Positions 13,574-21,880 of a DNA stretch of 33,665 nucleotides are shown one piece after another. A program made the translations under genes and the position numbers. This DNA is from Chloroflexi bacterium UBA6622. Lineage in GTDB: Bacteria > Chloroflexota > UBA11872. The stretch is taken from positions 1 to 33,665 of the forward strand of contig DJHK01000036.1 of assembly GCA_002433065.1 (NCBI GenBank), read 5' to 3'. The notes under the pieces were generated by a model. That model was given only the letters and a program-made list of their open reading frames with translations, ran no database searches and was not told where the DNA came from. Every line of letters begins with the position of its first letter. Position 1 is the first letter of the stretch.

Positions 13574-13779
13574 CGTGATCTTCCTTCCCACCAAACATCC
13601 CTGAATCCAGGGGGGTGTTTTAGCTTTGCCGGAGCATTGTCCCACTTCGCCTGCTTCGAGTGCGCCGAGTTCAAAGCTCGCTCGATCACAGGCACGATCA
13701 CAAAAGGCCCGGTTTTGATCTCCGCTGTCCCGCGCTCCGTAGAATGTTGAGACTGTGTACACCTAGGAACTGTTGAGCC

Positions 13780-14391
13780 GTGGAGTTAATCTCTGATCTC
13801 AAACACTGGGTCCTCGCTTGGGGGGATTCACCATGGGGAAGTCTTGCGCTCTTTGTCCTCGCGTTCTGGGAATCCAGCTTTTTTCCTATCCCTCCTGATG
13901 GCCTGATGATTGCCTTAGCCGCCGGTAACCTGCCGTTTGCACTCGGATTCTCCGGGCTCGCGACCGCTGGATCTTTGCTGGGAGCGATGCTTGGCTACTG
14001 GATCGGCTTGCGAGGCGGTCGGCCCGTCTTGAACCGATTCTTTTCAGCAAAACGCATCCACTATGTTGAACAGCAGTACCAAAAACGTGACATCTGGGCC
14101 GTCACCATAGCCGCCTTTACTCCCATTCCCTACAAGGTGTTCGCGATCGGCGCCGGCGCATTTCGCTTAAATTTCAGGCGTTTCATGCTCGCATCGTTGA
14201 TCGGACGGGGCGGTCGGTTTTTTCTTGTTGGCATCTTGATTACAGTGTTTGGCACACAGATTGAAACAATAGTCGACGACTATTTCGATGTTCTCGCGAT
14301 AGCCTTTGTTGTGATGCTTGTAATGGGAGTTTTGGTGATTCGTTTCGTTACACGCTCCCCTGCATCATCAGGGGCTTCTGAGTCCGAGTAA
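13780..14391 (+). CDS. DedA/VTT-domain membrane protein (YqaA type)
   Basis: This is an integral membrane protein of 203 residues with about five hydrophobic segments (roughly 20-50, 55-75, 105-125, 135-160, 168-190). The VTT/SNARE-associated hallmark is visible: ESSFFPIPPDGLMIALAAGN near 30-50, then GSLLGAMLGYWIGLRGG, and FTPIPYKVFAIGAGAFRLNFRRFMLASLIGRGGRF. DedA-family proteins are linked to lipid flipping and membrane homeostasis; the substrate here is unknown. The start is GTG 13780 with only a weak GGAA upstream. It is followed 24 bases later by glcD. Confidence 0.9.
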   Translation: MELISDLKHWVLAWGDSPWGSLALFVLAFWESSFFPIPPDGLMIALAAGNLPFALGFSGLATAGSLLGAMLGYWIGLRGGRPVLNRFFSAKRIHYVEQQYQKRDIWAVTIAAFTPIPYKVFAIGAGAFRLNFRRFMLASLIGRGGRFFLVGILITVFGTQIETIVDDYFDVLAIAFVVMLVMGVLVIRFVTRSPASSGASESE

Positions 14392-14415
14392 CGGTAGTTA
14401 CGGAAGCAGCGCGGT

Positions 14416-15885
14416 ATGACCTTAGCAACTGAACGGCTCGCGCCAAGTCAGCGCTCCCCACTCCTTGAGTCCCTGCGTTCTGTCACCGGCCCCGACTGGC
14501 TGCTGTCTCAGCCCGATGATCTCCTGCTGTATGCGTACGACGGTTCCGTAGATCAGGCCATGCCAGACGCCGTCGTATTTCCAGACACCACAGAACAGGT
14601 CCAAGCTGTTGTGCGGATTGCCAGACAACACGGTGTACCGGTAGTCCCCCGAGGTGCGGGCACCGGTTTAAGCGGAGGCGCCATTGCTCGCTGCGGAGGC
14701 ATCGTAGTAAGCACCTCACGCATGAACCGCATCCTTGAGGTGGATATACGCAATAGACGGGCCGTCGTTGAACCAGGCGTTGTCAACGAGGACTTGAGCA
14801 CACACACCAAGAACTTCGGGTTCTACTACGCCCCTGACCCATCAAGTCAAAAGGCCTGCACAATCGGCGGAAACATTGCAACCAATGCCGGAGGGCCTCA
14901 CACCCTGCTCTATGGCGTCACCACAAACCATGTTCTTGGTGTCGAGTTCGTGACGATGGATGGAACGCTTGTGACGACATCCGGACTCGCAGATGCGCCC
15001 GGCTATGACATAACCGGGCTTATATGCGGAAGCGAAGGAACCCTTGGCATCGTCACAAAAGCTACGGTGCAACTTCTCCGGAGTCCTGCGGCTGTCAAAA
15101 CTCTTCTAGCCTCCTTTGACTCTGTCGCGAGTTGCAGCGCCGCAGTTTCAGGCATCGTGGCAGCCGGCGTTGTCCCCGCCGCTGTCGAAATGATGGATCA
15201 ATTGGCGCTCGAAGCCATATCCCAGTTCATTCCTCAGGCTAATCTTCCAACCGATGCCGCAGCCGTCCTTCTTCTCGATCTTGATGGAGTTCCAAGCGAG
15301 CTTGAGGAGCAAGAGGCCTCGATTCGCGCTGTGCTCCAGAACACTGAGGCTCGAGCAATCCGAGTTGCGCGAGACGCTGTAGAACGGGATCTGTTTTGGC
15401 TGGGTCGAAAACACGCCTTTGGCGCCGTGGGGCGCATAAGCCCCGATTACTACGTGCAGGACGGGGTTATCCCGCGTACATCGATCAGCCCTGTCCTGAA
15501 AGAGATTGGGCTTATTAGCCGAACTTTTGACATACCGATCGCCAACGTATTCCATGCAGGCGATGGGAACCTGCATCCGTTGCTCTTGTTTGACAACCGT
15601 GTGGCAGGCGCCCTGGAGAAGGTAATCGAAGCGGGGAATGCCATCTTAAAAGTCTGCGTTGACGCCGGCGGAATGCTTAGTGGCGAGCATGGTATTGGGA
15701 TGGAAAAACAGAAGGCAATGCCTATGGTGTTCAGCCATGATGACCTGGCAGCTATGCAACAGGTGCAGGCAGTCTTTGACCCTCACAGCCTGTTCAATCC
15801 AGCCAAGATTTTTCCCGCACCCGCAGGGTGCGCTGAGATCAACAACCTTCGCCGTTCAACCACGCCGGTTCAGGGTCACGCCTGA
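14416..15885 (+). CDS. glcD: FAD-linked oxidase, glycolate/D-lactate dehydrogenase subunit GlcD-like
   Basis: This flavoenzyme oxidises 2-hydroxy acids such as glycolate or D-lactate. Its 489 residues contain the PCMH-type FAD-binding domain (VPVVPRGAGTGLSGGAIARCGG near 77-96, EPGVVNEDLS, IGGNIATNAGGPHTLLYG, CGSEGTLGIVTKA) and the C-terminal FAD-oxidase domain with NVFHAGDGNLHPL near 378 and GGMLSGEHGIGMEKQ near 420. The usual partners GlcE and GlcF (iron-sulfur subunit) are not in the window, so it may act alone, like a D-2-hydroxyacid dehydrogenase. The start is ATG 14416 with GGAAG upstream. Its stop overlaps the next gene by four bases. The substrate is inferred from family only. Confidence 0.92.
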   Translation: MTLATERLAPSQRSPLLESLRSVTGPDWLLSQPDDLLLYAYDGSVDQAMPDAVVFPDTTEQVQAVVRIARQHGVPVVPRGAGTGLSGGAIARCGGIVVSTSRMNRILEVDIRNRRAVVEPGVVNEDLSTHTKNFGFYYAPDPSSQKACTIGGNIATNAGGPHTLLYGVTTNHVLGVEFVTMDGTLVTTSGLADAPGYDITGLICGSEGTLGIVTKATVQLLRSPAAVKTLLASFDSVASCSAAVSGIVAAGVVPAAVEMMDQLALEAISQFIPQANLPTDAAAVLLLDLDGVPSELEEQEASIRAVLQNTEARAIRVARDAVERDLFWLGRKHAFGAVGRISPDYYVQDGVIPRTSISPVLKEIGLISRTFDIPIANVFHAGDGNLHPLLLFDNRVAGALEKVIEAGNAILKVCVDAGGMLSGEHGIGMEKQKAMPMVFSHDDLAAMQQVQAVFDPHSLFNPAKIFPAPAGCAEINNLRRSTTPVQGHA

Positions 15886-16550
15886 CCTGCCGCAGGACGC
15901 CTAAGATCCGCAACCAGAATCGCCTCCTGATAACCCTCGTAACGGCCCTTCTCGCTGCTGCCGCAGCCACCACACTCGCAACCTTGTGGAAGGTCGACAT
16001 CGGGACCGGAGCCGACCCAAGCCATGAGTTTGAACTTGGACCCATGATCGCCGGACGCTCCATCAGTCAGACCCTTGAGGTCAGCACCACCGACTTTCTT
16101 GGTATACAGGTCCTCGCCCGTGCAGTTGGCACAGTGGCCCCGCTTACCGTGGATAGCGAACTTATGATCAATGGCCAGCCGATCGGATCAGCTGCAATGC
16201 AGATATTTCCCTCCAAAGAGTTGCGGCTCACACGAGTAACCTTCCCGATGACCTCCGCACACGGCGAGGCCATTGTTCGCTTGCAGGTCAGGTCAGGTCA
16301 GGCGGGCGGGGTCGCCTACGGAGCCACACGCCGGAATCAGTTTCCAGATGGTGGGCTAGCTGTTGACGATCGTGTGGAGTTTAAGGATCAGGATCTTGCA
16401 CTGCGTCCAATGTTTCATCGTTCTCTTTGGACACATCTTGAGCGCCTTGCTGGAAATGTCGTGGTGGCTCAGGCAATCGCTCTAATCATGTTGTGTAGCG
16501 GGTCCTTGGGTGTCGGCCTTGGTGTGGCCACGATCCTACGGCGCCAATAG
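15882..16550 (+). CDS. membrane-anchored hypothetical protein, CTG start proposed
   Basis: This is an unknown protein of about 222 residues. The first conventional start (TTG 15984) falls after a hydrophobic stretch that is clearly coding (LLITLVTALLAAAAATTLA). Upstream in frame there is no ATG, GTG or TTG, but a CTG at 15882 overlaps the glcD stop as CTGA, a typical coupled layout. This gives MTCRRTPKIRNQNRLL followed by a membrane anchor. The middle (about 40-185) is a beta-rich domain, probably outside the membrane. A second hydrophobic segment lies at the C-terminus (about 190-218) and is followed by RRQ. The N-in, C-in double-anchor topology is inferred. Its 3' end meets the MATE gene two bases away. 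Confidence 0.7.
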   Translation: MTCRRTPKIRNQNRLLITLVTALLAAAAATTLATLWKVDIGTGADPSHEFELGPMIAGRSISQTLEVSTTDFLGIQVLARAVGTVAPLTVDSELMINGQPIGSAAMQIFPSKELRLTRVTFPMTSAHGEAIVRLQVRSGQAGGVAYGATRRNQFPDGGLAVDDRVEFKDQDLALRPMFHRSLWTHLERLAGNVVVAQAIALIMLCSGSLGVGLGVATILRRQ

Positions 16551-16552
16551 GC

Positions 16553-17983
16553 CTACAGCCTGAGGTGCTGCCACTTACCAGATCTAAATCGCACATATGC
16601 GCCTCCAGATCTAACGATGATTTCTGCTGCGTGGCCCATCCATAACCCCATGATCCCAAGGCCTCCGCCGAAGGCAAGAAGCAACGCCACGGGCAAGCGA
16701 GCAATCCATATCGCCACAAACCCAACCATCATCATTGCCCTAGTATCGCCAGCTCCGCGCAAAGCCGCCGGCAGCACATTGCCCACAGCGTTAAACATGA
16801 CGGCAGCCCCGAGCATCCTAAGCGGGCCCTCTCCAGCCCGAATGACGTCGAGATCTGTGGTGAAAACCCCAAGCAGTTGCGCCGGGATCATCAATATCAC
16901 AACGCCCGGTCCGACTGTACAAGCAAACCCGCCTAGCACAGCTGCAACAGCATAGCGTTGAGCCAACTGTGGCCGGTTCGCTCCCAGACACTGGCCAACG
17001 GCCGTCGCCGCGGCCATCCCCATCCCCACTGTCGCCAGAAAAGTTATTGAGATTGGTACACCGACTATGCGGTAGGCCGCATAGGCCACAGCTCCGAACT
17101 GAATCGCTGCAATGCCAAGAATCAGCTTGCCGCCTGCCTTGAGAGCTTCTTCCAACGCCGCGGGCCCACCGGTTTTAACGACCCTTCGCAAGGCCCCTAG
17201 TTCCAGCCCTTCTATACGCCAGGATTCTGGCCAAAGCGGCGACCGTCTCAAGACAAACAAAAGATATCCACACCCCACAATCCGAGCGAGCCCGCCAGCC
17301 ACAGCAATCGCTAGTACCCCGAGCCCGGACGGCCCGACCACATTAAAAATCAGCAGGTACCCGATCACCCCCGTAATTGAAGCCTGAAGAATTACTGCAA
17401 CCATCGGTGATCTCGTATCACCAGCGCCCCTAACCAGGTTGCTAATACTGAGCATAAAGATGCTGCCAATGTGAATTGCCCCAAACCATTGCGCATACGG
17501 CACCCCTATCGCGACCACACCAGCATCTGCCCCGATAAGAAAAAGTAGCTGCTCGGCACTTGTCAGCATGAGCACCATGAACACAAGACCCAGGGTCAAG
17601 GAAAGTAGCAGGACCGCCCTAGCCACCTGTTGGGCATCCGCAAAATCGTTGCGTCCTGTTGCTCGGGCTACGAGAGCAAGCCCGCCAACGCTAAATGCAC
17701 TTATAGGAGCTATTACGAAATATGAAAGTTCGTTCGCAACGCCTGCCGCACTCATCGATTCGGCACCAAGCCGACCGATCAAAGCAGTCTCAATCATGAA
17801 CACGGCACTGTAAATCGCGTTGCCAAGAATGGCTGGCCACGCAAGGTTCCCCAATCGTAGCCATAGTGTTCTGGTGGATTCCGCCTCAACGAGGCTGTGT
17901 TGCGCAGCAGCTTTCGAAGGGTTCGGTGGGGAATGACCTGTTCTATCCGTGATAGTTTGATGACCCTTCGATAAAAACCCCAA
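16553..17983 (-). CDS. MATE-family multidrug/toxin exporter
   Basis: This is a cation-coupled efflux protein of the multidrug and toxic compound extrusion family. The 476 residues give about 12 hydrophobic segments arranged as two homologous halves. Family-like stretches include LAWPAILGNAIYSAVFMIET (helix 1), the PYAQWFGAIHIG region, NLVRGAGDTRSPMVAVI near 185, and the matching LPAALRGAGDTRAMMMVG in the second half. The drug is unknown. The start is unclear: TTG 17983 has no ribosome binding site, and the first 40 residues are polar and poorly conserved. The next usable codon would cut into helix 1. The gene is convergent with the membrane protein before it. Confidence 0.92.
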   Translation of the reverse strand: MGFLSKGHQTITDRTGHSPPNPSKAAAQHSLVEAESTRTLWLRLGNLAWPAILGNAIYSAVFMIETALIGRLGAESMSAAGVANELSYFVIAPISAFSVGGLALVARATGRNDFADAQQVARAVLLLSLTLGLVFMVLMLTSAEQLLFLIGADAGVVAIGVPYAQWFGAIHIGSIFMLSISNLVRGAGDTRSPMVAVILQASITGVIGYLLIFNVVGPSGLGVLAIAVAGGLARIVGCGYLLFVLRRSPLWPESWRIEGLELGALRRVVKTGGPAALEEALKAGGKLILGIAAIQFGAVAYAAYRIVGVPISITFLATVGMGMAAATAVGQCLGANRPQLAQRYAVAAVLGGFACTVGPGVVILMIPAQLLGVFTTDLDVIRAGEGPLRMLGAAVMFNAVGNVLPAALRGAGDTRAMMMVGFVAIWIARLPVALLLAFGGGLGIMGLWMGHAAEIIVRSGGAYVRFRSGKWQHLRL

Positions 17984-18255
17984 CCATTGTTGATCTTGGT
18001 GACAATACGTCTTTCGCTTGCTTTAAATCAAAGACCATGCCAACGATGTCCCTCCACTGAGGACAAACGATGGACGAGACGAGTTGATCGACGCTGAGGA
18101 CTTTCTTGCAAGCACTTTTGATGCTCCGCGCCTGGCACACCAATCGCAGAAAAGTTACGTGTGATTACCCCTAATCAGGCCAGCAGGGCCACCCCTCACC
18201 GCTTGCTCCTGCGCAGGAATTCTTCCAGCTCATCTGCCCCTTTGAGCAGTGTCCT

Positions 18256-18876
18256 GTGAACCCGATGAAGCCAACTCCGCCAGTGGCTGCCCTTTTGCTG
18301 GCAGCTGGAGAATCGGCCCGCATGGGCCAATCAAAAGCACTGCTGTCATGGGGAACAACTTCTCTCTTAGAGCATCAGGTCTCAACGCTTGCCTTGTACA
18401 CAGAAATAAGCCGTATTGTCGTGGTTCTTGGTCACAAGGCCAACGAGCTTCAAGCCACGCTCCACCACGCCAAGGTTCAAATTGCAATTAATCACAACTA
18501 TCGAGAAGGGAGGGCCTCCTCCCTAGTGACCGGTGCCAAAGCGTTAACAGACAGTGTTCCAACGTCAGTGTTGGTGTGTAACGTGGATCAACCTCTGGCA
18601 CCAGAAATCATCGCCCCTCTAATAGCCGCACACCGGGCACACCCCGAGGCCATCTTGCGTCCAGTACACGCTGGACATACCGGCCACCCGCTTATTCTTC
18701 CTTCCGATGTTACTCCGGAGCTACTTCTTGTCCGCGATAAAACACTTGGCCTTCGCGCAATCACAGCACGGCATAAAAAACGCATCCGGAGCGTACCAGT
18801 GACCTCCGGGCTCGCCATTCTTAACCTAAACACGCCTGCCGAGTTTAGAGCCGCGCACGCTCAATACGCGCCCTGA
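18256..18876 (+). CDS. MobA-like NTP transferase (molybdenum cofactor cytidylyltransferase type)
   Basis: This nucleotidyltransferase of the MobA/MocA family has 206 residues. The N-terminal nucleotide-binding signature VAALLLAAGESARMGQSKALLSW is complete, followed by VVVLGHKANEL, EGRASSLVTGAKAL, the metal-binding LVCNVDQPLAPE near 112-123, and a GHTGHPLILPSDV segment. This pattern resembles MocA, which makes molybdopterin cytosine dinucleotide, and related xanthine-dehydrogenase accessory enzymes, but substrates of close homologues differ. No molybdoenzyme is encoded in the window. The start is GTG 18256, with no strong ribosome binding site. A tRNA gene follows 26 bases downstream. Confidence 0.88.
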   Translation: MNPMKPTPPVAALLLAAGESARMGQSKALLSWGTTSLLEHQVSTLALYTEISRIVVVLGHKANELQATLHHAKVQIAINHNYREGRASSLVTGAKALTDSVPTSVLVCNVDQPLAPEIIAPLIAAHRAHPEAILRPVHAGHTGHPLILPSDVTPELLLVRDKTLGLRAITARHKKRIRSVPVTSGLAILNLNTPAEFRAAHAQYAP

Positions 18877-18902
18877 ACCAGCACAGAGAGATACACTCGG
18901 GC

Positions 18903-18975
18903 GGGCCCATAGCTCAGCTGGAAGAGCGCCACAATGGCATTGTGGAGGTCGTCGGTTCGAACCCGATTGGGTCCA
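18903..18975 (+). tRNA. tRNA-Ala (GGC anticodon)
   Basis: This is a 73-base cloverleaf. The acceptor stem is GGGCCCA with TGGGTCC (one G-U pair), the D-arm contains AGCTCAGCTGGAAGAGC, and the anticodon stem CCACA/TGTGG holds the loop ATGGCAT, giving anticodon GGC. The T-arm is GTCGG-TTCGAAC-CCGAT, and the discriminator is A. The 3' CCA is not fully encoded (CCCA follows). GGC reads GCC and GCU alanine codons. Confidence 0.96.
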
Positions 18976-18992
18976 CCCACTCACAAAACTCC

Positions 18993-19316
18993 TCAGGACA
19001 TCGGCGAAAAATCCGAAGGCTTTAAAAAACTGTTGATCACCCGGGCCACAATCGGCCCATTCGCCTCAGTTTCAGCCCGCACACGTTGCCACTCAGCATC
19101 CCCCTGAAAGGCGGCCCACTTGGACTCGCGGTCCGCGGCGTCCGCGAACCTAGTGATGTAGACGATCCGATCATTGCGACCAACAACTTCTTGCCAAAAA
19201 CCCACAAGCTCAATGTCGTGTCGCTTAAATATAGAAATCGTATGGTTAGCAAACCGGCTGAGAATAACGTCCAGCATGCCTGGCAGAATCTCATAGATGC
19301 GCAATTCGTAAAGCAT
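18993..19316 (-). CDS. NIPSNAP-family protein
   Basis: This is a 107-residue dimeric alpha/beta-barrel protein of the NIPSNAP family. It begins MLYELRIYEILPGMLDVILSRF and continues with ISIFKRHDIELVGFWQEVVG, IVYITRFADAADRESKWAAF and DAEWQRVRAE, the usual strand-helix pattern. The biochemical function of bacterial members is unknown. ATG 19316 is chosen because AGAGGAAAG lies six bases upstream; an earlier TTG in the same frame is not supported. It is divergent from the trkA pair. Confidence 0.9.
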   Translation of the reverse strand: MLYELRIYEILPGMLDVILSRFANHTISIFKRHDIELVGFWQEVVGRNDRIVYITRFADAADRESKWAAFQGDAEWQRVRAETEANGPIVARVINSFLKPSDFSPMS

Positions 19317-19423
19317 CAAATGCTTTCCTCTAGGAATCGACAATTCAGGATGCCCTATTGGTCCTCGACTTACGTACTATGGCTTCGTCGCAGCAGCCCC
19401 TCTCTACATCGAAAGGATCGGTC

Positions 19424-19861
19424 GTGTACGCGATAGTTGTTGGCTGCGGACGCGCCGGCGCAGACGTGGCAAACCGATTGTCCGCCGGTAGCCACGCGGT
19501 CGTGGTTATTGATAACGACAGGACAGCATTCTCACGCCTAGCCTCAGATTTTGATGGCACTACACTCGTTGGCCACGCAATCGATGTCAATTGCCTGCTG
19601 TCAGCCGGTATCGAGCAAGCAGACCTATTGATTGCCACCACGTATGGTGATAACTCGAACCTAACGGCCGTCCAGATTGCCAAGAAACAATTTGGCGTCG
19701 ATCGAGCAATCGCCCGTGTTAAGGATCCCATTCGTGCCTGCCTATTCGGCGACCTAGGAGTGGAAACCCTTTCCTCGACAACTCTTGTGGGCCAAGCTTT
19801 CGAAAACCTGTTTGACCAAACCGACGTCTCCTCCGACCTCGGCCCTAAGATCGAAGGCTAG
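19424..19861 (+). CDS. TrkA-N (RCK) domain protein, short
   Basis: This is a regulatory subunit of a potassium uptake system, 145 residues. The NAD-binding Rossmann fold is clear: YAIVVGCGRAGADVANRLS with the acidic end of strand 2 at VVVIDNDRTAF, then GHAIDVNCLLSAGIEQADLLIATT and AIARVKDPIRACLFGDLGVETLSST. Only the RCK N-terminal half is present; there is no TrkA-C domain. GTG 19424 has AAAGGA upstream; ATG 19379 in frame is an alternative. The second trkA follows after five bases, so the two probably form a complex. No Trk/Ktr membrane channel is encoded in the window. Confidence 0.9.
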   Translation: MYAIVVGCGRAGADVANRLSAGSHAVVVIDNDRTAFSRLASDFDGTTLVGHAIDVNCLLSAGIEQADLLIATTYGDNSNLTAVQIAKKQFGVDRAIARVKDPIRACLFGDLGVETLSSTTLVGQAFENLFDQTDVSSDLGPKIEG

Positions 19862-19866
19862 GGGGC

Positions 19867-20532
19867 GTGTACATCATCATTGCCGGCGGGGGAAAAGTCG
19901 GCAATCAGCTTGCCCGTGATCTAATCACTGATGGACATGAGGTAACCGTCCTTGAGGCAAACCCTACAAAGGCCAGAAATCTTGAGGATGAGCTGGGCGC
20001 AGTCGTTCTGGGACATGACGCATCGGAAGGTCGTTGGATGATGGAAGCAGGTATCGCTCGTGCCGATCTTGTCATCGCGGTGACAGGACACGATGAAGAC
20101 AACATCATCATTTGCCAAATGGCGGAACCGTTGTCCCAAGGAAAAGCCCGCACAATTGCTCGTGTTAACAATCCTAAAAACAGCGACACTTTCCGACTCT
20201 TAGGTATCGAAGCGCTGGTCGACGCAACTGACCTGGTTATGAGCATGATCGAGCGTGATGTAAGCACAGATTCCGTCGTTCATCTCATGCGCCTTCAGAG
20301 CGCGGGGCTGGAGCTTATCGAGGTAACAGTCGGGCATCGATCCTCGGCGGACGGCGCTACACCTGACGATCTAGGTCTGCCAGAACGAGGTGCTCGGATC
20401 TGCGTCGTCTTACGCGATCACAAGCCACTACTTCCACTTGCCACAGCACGGCTGCAGGCCGGCGACTCCGTAATCCTCGTCGCTCAAACAGAAGACGAGG
20501 TGGAACTGCGAAAACAATTTCTCAAACCCTAA
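19867..20532 (+). CDS. trkA: TrkA-family potassium uptake regulator, full length
   Basis: This 221-residue protein has an RCK N-terminal domain (MYIIIAGGGKVGNQLARDL, VTVLEANPTKARNLEDELG, GHDASEGRWMMEAGIARADLVIAVT) and a C-terminal TrkA-C domain (from about 140, with LIEVTVGHRSS and ICVVLRDHKPLLPLATARLQAGDSVILVAQTED). It is a gating subunit that senses nucleotides for a K+ transporter encoded elsewhere. GTG 19867 follows AGGGGG, five bases after the upstream trkA-like gene. Tandem trkA genes of this sort are known in Actinomycetota and Chloroflexota. Confidence 0.94.
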   Translation: MYIIIAGGGKVGNQLARDLITDGHEVTVLEANPTKARNLEDELGAVVLGHDASEGRWMMEAGIARADLVIAVTGHDEDNIIICQMAEPLSQGKARTIARVNNPKNSDTFRLLGIEALVDATDLVMSMIERDVSTDSVVHLMRLQSAGLELIEVTVGHRSSADGATPDDLGLPERGARICVVLRDHKPLLPLATARLQAGDSVILVAQTEDEVELRKQFLKP

Positions 20533-20567
20533 CGATAAGGCAACACTCAGCCGCAAATTCGAATGGA

Positions 20568-21263
20568 TTACGTCTGCGCTGATTCTTCTTCCGCACCTGC
20601 ACCTGCAGCTCCAGCTGCATCTACGTCGGCTTCATCGCCCGACTCCACGCCCTGCTCAAGCAGCTCTTCATCAAGCGCTTCTTCTGGTTCTTCTTCCTCC
20701 GCCTGGCGAACTACTGAGACCTGGGCGACACTCTCCTCAGGGTGTGTCAGCGGTTCATAGGACCCATCTATGGCCTTAAGATCTCCAACAAAAATCTCGT
20801 CTCCGACATTCGCAAGGCTCGAGACATCAGCCTCTAGTCCGGACGGGATATCCGCCGGCAAAGCAGCAACCTCGATCTCCGATAAGTTCTGCAGGACGAC
20901 TAGATCAACAACATCACTCGCGGGGGCGTGGCCCACCAGGGCTACCTGAACCATCACATTCACTGTCTTTGTGAGATCAACTTTTCGGAACGTCGCGTGT
21001 ACGAGCCGGTTGCTAAGTGAATCAATTTCAACCGAGTCCATAAGCACGGGCTCTGAGGATTCTTCGGTTGCCAAGTCCACCAGTTGTCCCGTGACTCCAG
21101 CCCTTACAAGATCGGCAAGATCACGCTCCTGCACTTGAATGGCGCGAGACGGAGCGCCAGCCTCGATAAGATTCGCGGGTATTAGACCGGCTCGCCGTAA
21201 TCGTTTCACCTTTTTTCCAAGCATGTCGCGCGGCGACGACGACAAACTTAACCGTTCGGGCAC
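20568..21263 (-). CDS. rplY: 50S ribosomal protein L25 (CTC/TL5 type)
   Basis: L25 binds 5S rRNA. The 231-residue product is the long CTC form. An N-terminal 5S-binding domain (about 1-95: VKRLRRAGLIPANLIEAG, AIQVQERDL, VLMDSVEIDSLSNRLVHATFRKVDL) is followed by the TL5-like beta domain (about 100-190) and a very acidic tail (EEEEPEEALDEELLEQGVESGDEADV). The GTG start at 21263 has GAGGAGC upstream. It is transcribed towards the trkA pair; only 35 bases separate the ends, with no terminator visible. The gene normally next to it, pth, is not present. Confidence 0.95.
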   Translation of the reverse strand: MPERLSLSSSPRDMLGKKVKRLRRAGLIPANLIEAGAPSRAIQVQERDLADLVRAGVTGQLVDLATEESSEPVLMDSVEIDSLSNRLVHATFRKVDLTKTVNVMVQVALVGHAPASDVVDLVVLQNLSEIEVAALPADIPSGLEADVSSLANVGDEIFVGDLKAIDGSYEPLTHPEESVAQVSVVRQAEEEEPEEALDEELLEQGVESGDEADVDAAGAAGAGAEEESAQT

Positions 21264-21465
21264 AGGGATTGCTCCTCGATCTGAATTCTGAATTTATGCG
21301 CTCGGCCTGACCGGCTAAATCGTAGCCAGCAGCACAACAAGGCGTACAGCATCGTAGTTGAAAATTCTAGGAAGACGCTATACCTGCGTCAACGCCCGTC
21401 TGCCCGCATTTTCGACTTTTCTCAGCAGAACCAATCGCATTCCGTCCAATCCATGTGCAAAATAG

Positions 21466-21486
21466 AGTTATTAGTGGTCAATAACT
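21466..21486. promoter_or_regulatory. 7-bp inverted repeat, possible operator
   Basis: AGTTATT (21466-21472) and AATAACT (21480-21486) form a perfect inverted repeat with a 7-base spacer, placed about 30 bases before the small gene at 21517. A TAGAGT just upstream could be its -10 box. The layout fits a repressor site close to the transcription start. Confidence 0.35.
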
Positions 21487-21516
21487 AAGACCCTCAACGT
21501 AGGAGCAGCTATCGCC

Positions 21517-21723
21517 TTGTCTTCCCGTAGACGCGTATCCCTTAGCGACCTATTTGCCGATGCTTGCCGCCGAATGGACATCACGCCAGAAGAGGCGCTT
21601 GGATGTGAGCGGACTAAAGATCGACTCCGACTTATGATCGCTGAAGGTCGGTCCGTAGATTTTGAGCTCGTAGACGATCCTGAAAACGACCGCCTTATGC
21701 TTGGTGGCATCGTCGAGTCTTAA
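21517..21723 (+). CDS. hypothetical small protein
   Basis: This is a 68-residue protein that I do not recognise. It starts with TTG at 21517; AGGAG lies 11 bases upstream, a long but usable spacing. The N-terminus is basic (SSRRRVSLSDLF), the middle is helical and charged (RMDITPEEALGCERTKDRLRLM) and the end is acidic. There is one cysteine and no membrane segment. The strand is preferred because of the ribosome binding site and the inverted repeat upstream; the opposite strand gives a serine/arginine-rich shadow. It could be a small regulator, but nothing shows this. Confidence 0.5.
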   Translation: MSSRRRVSLSDLFADACRRMDITPEEALGCERTKDRLRLMIAEGRSVDFELVDDPENDRLMLGGIVES

Positions 21724-21880
21724 CCTGCTTAGCCGCCGGCACTCAATGGATGCCGGGCCTGATTGACGACGCAGTTTGTCGCTGCCGGTTTTTGTTGGCA
21801 ACGACAAGCATCAGGGTGCCGCTCAGCTATCGACTCAACGACCTCTTTCGTGCAACGGCATCGGGGTATACCTCAGGCAA

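Noticed and set aside
13590..13622. Terminator near 13600 (stem with TTTT on the plus strand)
   Set aside because: The stem needs a bulge and no plus-strand gene ends nearby; probably chance or leader structure.
17943..18143. 66-codon minus-strand frame before the MATE gene
   Set aside because: No ribosome binding site, overlaps the start of the MATE gene, and the product shows no family-like pattern.
18903..18975. tRNA gene as an attachment site for an integrated element
   Set aside because: Flanking genes are ordinary, no integrase is nearby and no repeat of the tRNA 3' end was seen in the window.
20563..20760. Ser/Ala-rich plus-strand frame opposite the L25 tail
   Set aside because: It is the complement of the acidic Glu/Ala tail of L25.
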